From Microbacterium sp. (GTDB taxonomy: Bacteria > Actinomycetota > Actinomycetes > Actinomycetales > Microbacteriaceae), in contig NZ_JAPSHY010000003.1 in assembly GCF_031179285.1 (NCBI RefSeq), positions 1-64,000 of the forward strand: a DNA stretch of 64,000 bases. The letters run 5' to 3'. The notes under the pieces are model-generated. The model saw only the letters and a list, made by a program, of their open reading frames with translations. It was not told the origin of the DNA and made no database searches. Shown here piece by piece: positions 9,860 through 19,912 of this stretch. Position numbers and translations under genes: made by a program. The number at the start of each line of letters is the position of its first letter. Within the stretch, counting starts at the first letter, position 1.

Positions 9860-11071
9860 TCAGGAAGGGGTGACCGCCACAGGTTCGGTGTCCGGGTAGG
9901 GGCTGGGATCACGGTGCCGGAGGTCGGGAAGCGCGCGGACGAACACGACAGCGACGACGACGCCGACGAGGGCGAACAAGGTGGCGGCGAGATAGGCGCC
10001 CTGAGGGCCGTCGGTGGCGTCGACCAGGAAGCCGGCGATCGCGGAGCCGGCAGCGGCGCCGATGAGCTGACCGGTGCCCGCCCAGCCGAAGGCCTCCGCC
10101 GTCTCGCTGAACTTCACGCTCGCCGTGGTGATCGCGAACAGTGCGGCAAGCGCCGGCGCGATCCCGATGCCGGCGAGGATCAGCGTTCCGCCCAGCCAGA
10201 AGACGTTCAGCGACACCATCGTCAGTGCCAGCCCCACCGTCACGATGGTCAGGCGACGTGCCATCGCCCAGCGCCCGATGGGGATGTGGCCCATGCCGAG
10301 ACCGCCGGCGAGGCTTCCCACCGCGAAGACGGCGAGCACGAGACCTGCGGCGAGACTGCCGTGCTCGAACGTCGCGACGACGCCCACCTCGACCGCCGCG
10401 CACGCGCCGATGAGGAGGAATCCGAGCACGGTCGCGAGCAGCACCGGGGGCTTGAGCACGACCTTGCCGAGGGCGTGCCGACTGCGCGGGATGCGCACGC
10501 GTCCGACCTCCGGCGAGAGGACGAACCACGAGCCTCCGCCGACGAGGATGACGGCGACGAGCAGCAGTCCCTGCACGGTGCCGATCTGGGTGGACACCAG
10601 CGTGATGACGACCGGGGCGAGGATCCAGATGATCTCCTGCAGCGAGGCGTCGAGCGAGAACAGCGGGGTCAGCTGCGACGAGTTGACCAGCTTGGGATAG
10701 ATGGTGCGCACGGCCGCCTGGATCGGCGGGGTGGAGAGCCCGGCGAGCATTCCGAGCGCCATGTATCCGGGAAGGCTGAGCGGAAGCAGGGCGAGGGCCA
10801 GCACGGCGATGACGCAGACGGTCAGGGTGAGCGTGACGACCCGGCGCATTCCCCACGCGCCCATCCAGCGGCTGGTGATGGGTCCGGCGACCGCCTGTCC
10901 GACGGAGGTCGCCGCAAGTACGAGACCGGCGGCACCGTACGAGCCGGTCTGCTGCTCGACGTGCAGCAGGATCGCGAGAGACGACATGCCGTTGGGGAAC
11001 CGCGCCGTCAGCTGGGCCGCGATCATGCGCGCCACTCCCGGCGTGCGAAGGAGCTCCCGATATCCCGCCAC
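9860..11071 (-). CDS. Major facilitator superfamily transporter
   Basis: This protein of about 403 residues has 12 probable transmembrane helices, for example SLAILLHVEQQTGSYGAAGLVLAAT, VLATVLGFLLIGACAAVEVGVVA and ALAALFAITTASVKF. It begins AGYRELLRTPGVARMIAAQ, a form common in actinobacterial MFS exporters with an MFS_1 domain. I chose the GTG at 11071 because the conserved protein starts there and a TACCGT hexamer lies exactly 6 nt upstream. Substrate and direction are unknown. Drug efflux is a guess. Confidence 0.85.
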   Translation of the reverse strand: MAGYRELLRTPGVARMIAAQLTARFPNGMSSLAILLHVEQQTGSYGAAGLVLAATSVGQAVAGPITSRWMGAWGMRRVVTLTLTVCVIAVLALALLPLSLPGYMALGMLAGLSTPPIQAAVRTIYPKLVNSSQLTPLFSLDASLQEIIWILAPVVITLVSTQIGTVQGLLLVAVILVGGGSWFVLSPEVGRVRIPRSRHALGKVVLKPPVLLATVLGFLLIGACAAVEVGVVATFEHGSLAAGLVLAVFAVGSLAGGLGMGHIPIGRWAMARRLTIVTVGLALTMVSLNVFWLGGTLILAGIGIAPALAALFAITTASVKFSETAEAFGWAGTGQLIGAAAGSAIAGFLVDATDGPQGAYLAATLFALVGVVVAVVFVRALPDLRHRDPSPYPDTEPVAVTPS

Positions 11072-11077
11072 CTGACA

Positions 11078-11083
11078 ACGGTA
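11078..11083 (-). promoter_or_regulatory. -10 hexamer for leaderless MFS transporter mRNA
   Basis: On the minus strand TACCGT ends 6 nt before the GTG at 11071, which supports that start codon over upstream alternatives. Confidence 0.6.
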
Positions 11084-11338
11084 CCGGTGTGCGGCGACGG
11101 CCTCGAAGCGGGCCTCGGCGCGACACGCCGACGACACGCCGAGGACCTCTTTCCACAGGAATCCGGATGTCGGATGCCGGGCGTATCGTGCCGCCTGTGG
11201 ATGGATCAGGATCGGGCGTCTGCGAACCGCGGGATTCCGCCCTTCGCGACACCTCTGCGAAGGTCGCGGCCTGTGGAAGAAACGGTGGAGAACCTGTGTT
11301 GTATTAAGGGAGAGCGGTGGAAAACTACAGGGATGTAA

Positions 11339-11354
11339 CTACTACCCCTTGTGG
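11339..11354 (+). promoter_or_regulatory. Probable NrdR box 1 upstream of nrdH
   Basis: The 16-mer at 11339-11354 matches the palindromic NrdR consensus at its outer arms (aCTA....TTGTGg). It lies exactly 32 bp upstream of a second, similar site, the spacing known for paired NrdR boxes. The rest of the 11.07-11.44 kb intergenic region shows no gene. Confidence 0.5.
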
Positions 11355-11370
11355 TCACCCCCAATGTCCG

Positions 11371-11386
11371 CACCCATATGTAGTAT
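11371..11386 (+). promoter_or_regulatory. Probable NrdR box 2 upstream of nrdH
   Basis: The core C-N-ATATGTAGT at 11374-11384 matches the NrdR consensus well. The 3' half (TAGTAT, 11381-11386) could also serve as a -10 element, so repressor binding would block RNA polymerase directly. Confidence 0.55.
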
Positions 11387-11438
11387 TGAAGTCCCGGCGG
11401 GGGTCTGCCGGAGAAAACCTAGGAATTGAGGGGATGAG

Positions 11439-11672
11439 ATGTCGATCACGGTCTACACCAAGCCGTCCTGCGTTCAGTGCAATGCGACCTACCGCGCACT
11501 GGATGCGAAGGGCATCGAGTACGAGATCCACGACCTGTCGGAGGACCCGACGGCCCTGGAGCAGGTCAAGGCGCTCGGCTACATGCAGGCACCCGTCGTC
11601 GTGACCGACGAAGACCACTGGTCGGGCTTCCGTCCCGACAAGATCGCCGAACTCGCGTCGCGTCTCGCCTGA
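11439..11672 (+). CDS. nrdH: NrdH glutaredoxin-like electron donor
   Basis: This 77-residue thioredoxin-fold protein supplies electrons to class Ib ribonucleotide reductase. The redox motif CVQC is at residues 11-14 ([15 protein letters not shown]), followed by the NrdH-typical [19 protein letters not shown]. The start has a clear GAGGGGATGAG ribosome site. It is the first gene of nrdHIEF behind the paired NrdR boxes. Confidence 0.96.
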   Translation: MSITVYTKPSCVQCNATYRALDAKGIEYEIHDLSEDPTALEQVKALGYMQAPVVVTDEDHWSGFRPDKIAELASRLA

Positions 11673-11728
11673 CCCTCCGGCGTCTCAGCGGCCCAGAGTC
11701 CGATACGCACCGACACGAGGAGAGAGCC

Positions 11729-12147
11729 ATGAGCGTCGTCACCACCGCCGCTCCGCTCATCGTGTACTTCTCGAGCATCTCGGGCAACACCGCCCGCTTC
11801 GTCGACAAGCTCCGGCTGCCGGCGAAGCGGATCCCGCTCCACAGCCAGGAAGAGGATCTCGTCGTGGACGAGCCCTTCGTGCTGATCACCCCCACCTACG
11901 GCGGGGGTGAAGGGCGCGGCGTCGAGCGCGGCGCCGTGCCCAAGCAGGTGATCCGGTTCCTCAACGACGAGCGCAACCGGCGCCACATCCGCGGAGTGAT
12001 CTCCGCAGGCAACACGAATTTCGGTGAGTCCTTCTGCCTCGCCGGTGACATCATCAGCCGCAAGTGTCAGGTGCCGCACTTGTACCGGCTCGAAATCTTC
12101 GGCACGCAGGACGACGTTGATCGCGTGAGCGACGGATTGGAACGACA

Positions 12148-12163
<16 letters not shown>
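11729..12163 (+). CDS. nrdI: NrdI flavodoxin for class Ib ribonucleotide reductase
   Basis: This 144-residue flavodoxin-like protein supplies oxidant to assemble the Mn(III)2-tyrosyl radical in NrdF. FMN loops are visible: [24 protein letters not shown] and [15 protein letters not shown]. The ATG has a GAGGAGAG ribosome site. The nrdE start lies inside its last codons. The DNA of its last ~120 bp is partly duplicated, in decayed form, downstream of nrdF. Confidence 0.96.
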
Positions 12164-15328
<3,165 letters not shown>

Positions 15329-15430
15329 GCAGCTGTGCGGCGTCACGCATTATGGTGCCGCCACACGTTGAAGTTGGCACACGTCACACGAACCGGCACT
15401 GATTCGGTACTTGGCGTAGGAAACCATTGA

Positions 15431-15473
15431 GAGTGGGGTGCAGGGCCGATGCCTAACAAACCGCACCCCACTC
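15431..15473. promoter_or_regulatory. Inverted repeat enclosing the start codon of the HTH gene
   Basis: A perfect 11-bp repeat, GAGTGGGGTGC (15431-15441) and GCACCCCACTC (15463-15473), flanks a 21-base interval. That interval holds the ATG and putative ribosome site of the downstream HTH gene. It could be an operator for autoregulation by that HTH protein, or an mRNA hairpin that exposes the start codon in its loop. Confidence 0.45.
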
Positions 15474-15757
15474 CCAAGGACCTCACTAGCTCCTGGCCTG
15501 ACGTTCCGTCAGAGGATCCCGCTGGTGAGGCCGCACGCCGATTCGTAGTGAACTTGCGTGCAGCGATGGGCGAGACGAGCGTCCGACGTATCGCAGCGGA
15601 TGCAGGTCTCGACGAGGCTTCGGTGCGGAGGGTTCTCTCGGGGTCGGCATGGCCGCACCTTCGAGCGATAGTCACGTTGGAAGAGTCTCTTGAGGTGGTT
15701 CTGTACTCCAGGAGGGATGAAGAAAGACGAGCGCAGGGTGCAAGCCCCGTTCGGTGA
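15449..15757 (+). CDS. Small helix-turn-helix protein
   Basis: This 102-residue protein has an XRE/Cro-like helix-turn-helix near residues 36-75 (MGETSVRRIAADAGLDEASVRRVLSGSAWPHLRAIVTLEESL). The N-terminus is proline-rich and disordered and the tail is short and charged. It is the first accessory gene after nrdF and precedes the nrdI remnant and the TIR operon on the same strand. It may regulate the island (inference). Phage-type repressors are an alternative. Confidence 0.65.
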   Translation: MPNKPHPTPKDLTSSWPDVPSEDPAGEAARRFVVNLRAAMGETSVRRIAADAGLDEASVRRVLSGSAWPHLRAIVTLEESLEVVLYSRRDEERRAQGASPVR

Positions 15758-15787
15758 CCCGATTCCTCAATGGAGAGCGCAGTCGAC

Positions 15788-15930
15788 ACGCAATCAGCGG
15801 AGCTAGATCCGCGGAAACACAATACTTCGGCGAGAGCCGGTGACATCATCAGCCGCAAGTGCTACGTGCCTCGCTTGTACCGGCTAGAGAAACTCGGCAC
15901 ATAGAACGACGTCGGTTTCGTCGACGACGG
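15788..15930 (+). pseudogene. Decayed duplicate of the nrdI 3' end
   Basis: This stretch aligns to about 12,000-12,130 inside nrdI. A 25-base block around GGTGACATCATCAGCCGCAA is identical, and flanking bases match at roughly three of four positions. Translation gives [22 protein letters not shown] followed by a stop, against [22 protein letters not shown] in NrdI. An ~11-base deletion upstream and in-frame stops show it is not functional. The differences show it is not a recent copy of the adjacent nrdI. It probably came from a related nrd operon carried in with, or disrupted by, the island. Confidence 0.85.
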
Positions 15931-16021
15931 TCCGGGAGTGGGTAGAGCCCGAGCTCGGACCGTGCGGGGAGGTCGACCGAGATAGGTCGCCGGAGACGGT
16001 GGCAGGAAAGCAGGGACAACC

Positions 16022-16699
16022 ATGGTTTCACGACGGATGCCTTCACAGTCGCAGATTCGTTCGCAGATTCGCGCGGCAGGACGCAAGATCGAGCGTGAGA
16101 TGAACTCCGAACTGAATCGGATCCAGAACAAGCTCGAGCGTGACGCGAACGCTGCCGCCCGCAAGGCGGAGCGGGAGTTCAATCAGAAGGCGCGCGTGAG
16201 CCGGCCGGCCGTATCGTACACGGTGACGGAGCGCGCGTACCTCGAGCCGGTCCGCGCGATGGCTGCCGAGCAGGCTCAGGTTCATCCCGAACGTCGCGAC
16301 GTCTTCTTGTGCCACGCGTGGGGTGACCGCGAGGGTGCTGCTGCTGAGTTGCACGATCTGCTGGATTCGTATGGGGTCGATGTCTGGTTTAGCGAGAAGG
16401 ACGTCACGCTGGGGTCGTCGCTGATCCGGTCTATCGACAAGGGCCTTCGCATGTCCCGCATCGGGGTGGTGCTCATGACACCGCACATGCTGGAGAGCCT
16501 GGCGAACGAAGGAGTCGCGGAGCAGGAGCTGTCGGCGCTCCTGGCCACTGAGAGGGTCATCCCGGTAGCCCACGGCATCACCTACGAGCAGCTGCGTCGG
16601 GAAAGTCCCCTGCTCGGAGCGCGAGCAGGGCTCACCAGCGACGGCGTCTCCCTGGTCGATGTGGCCGTGAAGATCGCTAACGCCGTCCGCCCCGAGTAA
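16022..16699 (+). CDS. Coiled-coil TIR-domain protein (putative defence effector)
   Basis: This 225-residue protein has an N-terminal charged coiled coil (about residues 10-60) and a TIR domain (about 92-225). TIR landmarks are DVFLCHAW (93-100), VWFSEKDVTLGSSLIRSIDKGL (121-142) and GVVLMTPHML (148-157). Glu169 in VAEQEL sits where NAD-cleaving TIRs place the catalytic glutamate (WxxxE-type position of SARM1). This suggests NAD+ depletion on activation (family-based inference). It is the first gene of a four-gene strand-matched group, 57 nt before the helicase gene. A ribosome site (AGCAGGGA) precedes the ATG. Confidence 0.85.
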   Translation: MVSRRMPSQSQIRSQIRAAGRKIEREMNSELNRIQNKLERDANAAARKAEREFNQKARVSRPAVSYTVTERAYLEPVRAMAAEQAQVHPERRDVFLCHAWGDREGAAAELHDLLDSYGVDVWFSEKDVTLGSSLIRSIDKGLRMSRIGVVLMTPHMLESLANEGVAEQELSALLATERVIPVAHGITYEQLRRESPLLGARAGLTSDGVSLVDVAVKIANAVRPE

Positions 16700-16756
16700 T
16701 CAGAGTTCGTACGAAGCATGAGGTGCCCGAGAGGGCGCAGACACGAGGGAGTTCAC

Positions 16757-19348
16757 GTGCCGTTCGTTAAACCGAGTCAGTCGACCACTGCTGCCAGCAC
16801 ACCCGCTGAGATGTACCGTGACCTGCCCCCGCGGCCGGACGCGGTGCCAGGTCTGTGGGCGCATCAGTCCGAGATGCTCAGCGCGTTCGCCGAGTTGACG
16901 AACAAGCCGGACGTGGCGCTGGAGCTTCCGACGGGCACAGGCAAGACGCTGACGGGCGTGGTTATTGCTGAGTGGACGCGTCTCAGCCGTCGTGCGCGAG
17001 TCGTCTACGCATGCCCCACGCAGCAACTCGCCATGCAGGTCGTGGGTGCGGCGAACCGGGAGAGCATCCGCACCTCTCTGCTTATCGGACCGCACGCGAA
17101 GTGGCCGGCTGCTGCTGAAACCGCGTATGACTCGGCGGCGCAGATCGCCGTGACGACGTACAGCACCATCTTCAACAGCAACCCTCATCTCGCTGACCCG
17201 GACATGATCCTGTTCGACGATGCGCATGCGGGGGAGCAGTATGTCGGCGAGGCTTACGGGGTCATGCTCAAGCGTCGGGAATCGCCGGCGGAGTACGCAG
17301 CAGTGCTGAAAGCGGTCGCGCCCGCGCTGGACGGAGTATTCCTTGAACGTCTCCGCCAGGGCGCGCCCGACCCTAGCATCGGGAACGATACGCGGCTGGT
17401 GGTACCTCTCCGTCAGCCTGGGATGGTGGCGGCGTTGGATTCGGCTCTCGGTGCCCTCGACGCGCCGCTGAAGTACCGCTATTCCATGATTCGAGCGGGC
17501 CTTGCTCCGTGTCTCGTCTACGTGTCGTACTCCGGGATTCTGGTGCGCCCCTACATTCCGCCCACACACCAGAATCGCCTGTTCACCGACGCCCGCCAGC
17601 GGGTGTATCTGTCGGCGACCCTCGGCGAGGGTGGGGAGTTGGAGCGCGCGTTCGGGCGCTTGTCCATCGACAGGCTTCCCGCTCCCGCGACCGCGCCGCG
17701 GTACGGCCGACGCTTCTTCGTATTTCCCGAGTTCGTCGAGGGAGTCGATGCTACGGAGTTCGCCCAAGACGTGGTGAAAGCCGCTGGAAAGGCGCTGGTC
17801 CTCGCTCCGCGCACCGATGTGGCCGAGCAGGACGCGAGAGACCTGGCGCAGCCGTCCTGGCCGGTCTTCGACATCAACGATGTCGCGGATGGGATGGCTC
17901 CGTTCGCAGACCTGGAGCACGGAGTCTGTGGTCTCGCTGCTCGATATGACGGCCTCGATCTGCCCGGCGAGGCATGTCGCGTCGTCGCGATGGATGGGGT
18001 TCCGAATCAGGACAACCTTCAAGAACGGTTCCTTCAGACTCGCGCTCGCGCAGGTGCTGCTATTGCAGCCCGCGTCCGCACACGAGTGATCCAGGGGGCT
18101 GGTCGTTGCACGCGCGGTCCGCACGACACGGCCATCGTTCTCGTCTTGGGCAAGGAGCTGTCCCGCTACCTCACCCGTCCGGAGGTAACTGATGCGCTCG
18201 ACCCTGAGCTGCAGGCGGAGGTCGCGTTCGGCCGAGAGAACTCCCAGGCGTTCAATGCGACCGATGTGATGACGAACGTCGCCGCGTTCTTGAATCAGGC
18301 GACGGACAGCACGTGGATTGACGGAGCAGAGCCGCACCTCAAGTCGATGAGGAAGGACGCGGTGAAGGTCGACCCGCCCGGTACCGCCGCTCTGGCCTCG
18401 GCAGTCTCTGAGGAAGTGCGGGCGTGGGCGTCGGCGTCTGCGGGCGCGTGGTCGGACGCTGCGACGCATGCGCACGAGGTCGCGCGTCTGGTTGGAGCCG
18501 GAGGGCGCGACGCTGCCGGGTATCGCGCGTTCTGGATGTATCTGGAAGCTGCGTGGAGTGACCACGCTGCGTCTGAGGCAGGCGATGCTGCGGGACGTGC
18601 CGCTGCCGCGCAGCTGGTGCGCCAGGCCGAGCGCGTTCAGAGCCTTGGGTCCTGGGTTCGCGAGATGGCACCGTTCCCGTCGATGGAACGCAGTCCGTTG
18701 GGAGCTGCTGACATGGTGGCGGTGACACAGGTCGCTGCCCAGTTGGTCGGCGGCGTAAACCAAGGGAAGCTTCGTAGTCGGCTGGGCGAGATCCACGTCG
18801 GGCTCAGTAAGCGGTCGCCCTCCGTGTACGAGCCTGCACTGACCGAGCTCGGCAAGCTCGTCGGTGCGGACGCGTTCAAGCCGAAGGGCAAGGGGCGTTG
18901 CGATTCAGTGTGGCTGTGGGACAACGAACTCTGGCTGGCCCTTGAGGCGAAGAGCGATCATGAACCATCGGGTGTCGTCCCTCACAAGGAGGTGCGCCAA
19001 GCGAACGACCAGCTCCGGCTACTTGCGTCTGACCGAGGATTGCCACAAGCGCCTGTCGGCAGCGCGACCGTCATCATCTCCCCGAAGCCGGGCATCGACG
19101 ATGACGGGGCAAAGGGCGCCGAAGCTCACGTGCACATGGTGGCACCGCCCCTTATCGCGGAGATCGCGTACGACGTCCAGAATGCATGGGAGGACATGCT
19201 CACGAAGGCCCCGGGTCGCACGCCTGACGCGGTGCGCGACCTCGTGGCTGACGTGCTCCAAGGGCGCGGCCTCCTCCCGACTCTTCTGCGCGAGCGGCTC
19301 ACTCAGGACCCGGTGAACCCCTCCGCGCGTGATGATCTGGCAGAGTGA
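16757..19348 (+). CDS. SF2 helicase with C-terminal PD-(D/E)XK nuclease motif
   Basis: This 863-residue protein has SF2 helicase motifs in order: AHQSEML (Q-like), Walker A LPTGTGKT at 57-64, CPTQQLA at 86-92, TTYSTI at 133-138, Walker B DDAH at 154-157, YLSATL, and motif VI QGAGRCTRG. The second RecA half resembles XPD/DinG-type motif VI, but no iron-sulfur cysteine cluster is visible. Near the C-terminus, Asp716, Glu730 and Lys732 (CDSVWLW...LALEAKSD) form a D-x13-E-x-K pattern typical of PD-(D/E)XK nucleases. The GTG at 16757 is chosen because of CGAGGGA six bases upstream. An ATG at 16718 lacks such a site. It is the likely nucleic-acid sensor or processor of the TIR operon. Confidence 0.85.
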   Translation: MPFVKPSQSTTAASTPAEMYRDLPPRPDAVPGLWAHQSEMLSAFAELTNKPDVALELPTGTGKTLTGVVIAEWTRLSRRARVVYACPTQQLAMQVVGAANRESIRTSLLIGPHAKWPAAAETAYDSAAQIAVTTYSTIFNSNPHLADPDMILFDDAHAGEQYVGEAYGVMLKRRESPAEYAAVLKAVAPALDGVFLERLRQGAPDPSIGNDTRLVVPLRQPGMVAALDSALGALDAPLKYRYSMIRAGLAPCLVYVSYSGILVRPYIPPTHQNRLFTDARQRVYLSATLGEGGELERAFGRLSIDRLPAPATAPRYGRRFFVFPEFVEGVDATEFAQDVVKAAGKALVLAPRTDVAEQDARDLAQPSWPVFDINDVADGMAPFADLEHGVCGLAARYDGLDLPGEACRVVAMDGVPNQDNLQERFLQTRARAGAAIAARVRTRVIQGAGRCTRGPHDTAIVLVLGKELSRYLTRPEVTDALDPELQAEVAFGRENSQAFNATDVMTNVAAFLNQATDSTWIDGAEPHLKSMRKDAVKVDPPGTAALASAVSEEVRAWASASAGAWSDAATHAHEVARLVGAGGRDAAGYRAFWMYLEAAWSDHAASEAGDAAGRAAAAQLVRQAERVQSLGSWVREMAPFPSMERSPLGAADMVAVTQVAAQLVGGVNQGKLRSRLGEIHVGLSKRSPSVYEPALTELGKLVGADAFKPKGKGRCDSVWLWDNELWLALEAKSDHEPSGVVPHKEVRQANDQLRLLASDRGLPQAPVGSATVIISPKPGIDDDGAKGAEAHVHMVAPPLIAEIAYDVQNAWEDMLTKAPGRTPDAVRDLVADVLQGRGLLPTLLRERLTQDPVNPSARDDLAE

Positions 19349-19375
19349 TCTGCGAAAGAGAGGGAGGGATTTCGG

Positions 19376-19912
19376 GTGGGCAGGAAGGTCTCGGAGGAGC
19401 TGAGGGACGAGATCGTCTACGGCAGGGACCACGACCACGCCCGCGTTTTCATCAGCTCTCGGATGAGGACCACCCTCGACGCAGAGCGCCTTGTCACCGC
19501 GGGCGCGGTCGACCGGGTCTCGGGGCACCGGGCATGGTTCTGGGAGCGCGACGCGGCCGTAGGCGAACTTCACTCGGAGCACGAGTGCGTCAAGTATGCC
19601 AAGACGAGTTCTGGCCTCATCCTTCTGGTCGATGGAGGTCTTTCTCCCATCGTGTATGCCGAGTATCTCGCCGCGCGCGAGGGCGGAGCGAACCGGTACA
19701 TTCTCATTCGGAAGGACGCGGAGCTCCCCGAGGACGTTGCCGAGTTCATTAAAGACCAGCAGGTGTCCGAGGTCGTCACGCGGAACTTCCAGAATGCGGA
19801 TGAACTGGACTCCCTTGTCTACGACGCGTTGTCTCGCGCAATTGTGAGAGCCATGACGTTAGCGACCATCGACCGGCGCGAACGTCTCCCGGACGGACCG
19901 TCCGATGACTGA
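19376..19912 (+). CDS. DUF4062-like protein
   Basis: This 178-residue protein opens with the DUF4062 signature HARVFISSRMRTTLDAERLV (22-40) and HRAWFWERDA. A second half follows (SGLILLVDGGLSPIVYAEYLAA, then NRYILIRKDAELP) with alternating strands and helices, as in the TIR-like DUF4062 fold. Such domains usually sit at the N-terminus of STAND-type or TPR-containing proteins, whereas here it is a separate gene. The GTG start has AGGGAGGGA seven bases upstream. Its end overlaps the TPR gene by 8 nt, so the two are surely co-translated. Confidence 0.75.
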   Translation: MGRKVSEELRDEIVYGRDHDHARVFISSRMRTTLDAERLVTAGAVDRVSGHRAWFWERDAAVGELHSEHECVKYAKTSSGLILLVDGGLSPIVYAEYLAAREGGANRYILIRKDAELPEDVAEFIKDQQVSEVVTRNFQNADELDSLVYDALSRAIVRAMTLATIDRRERLPDGPSDD

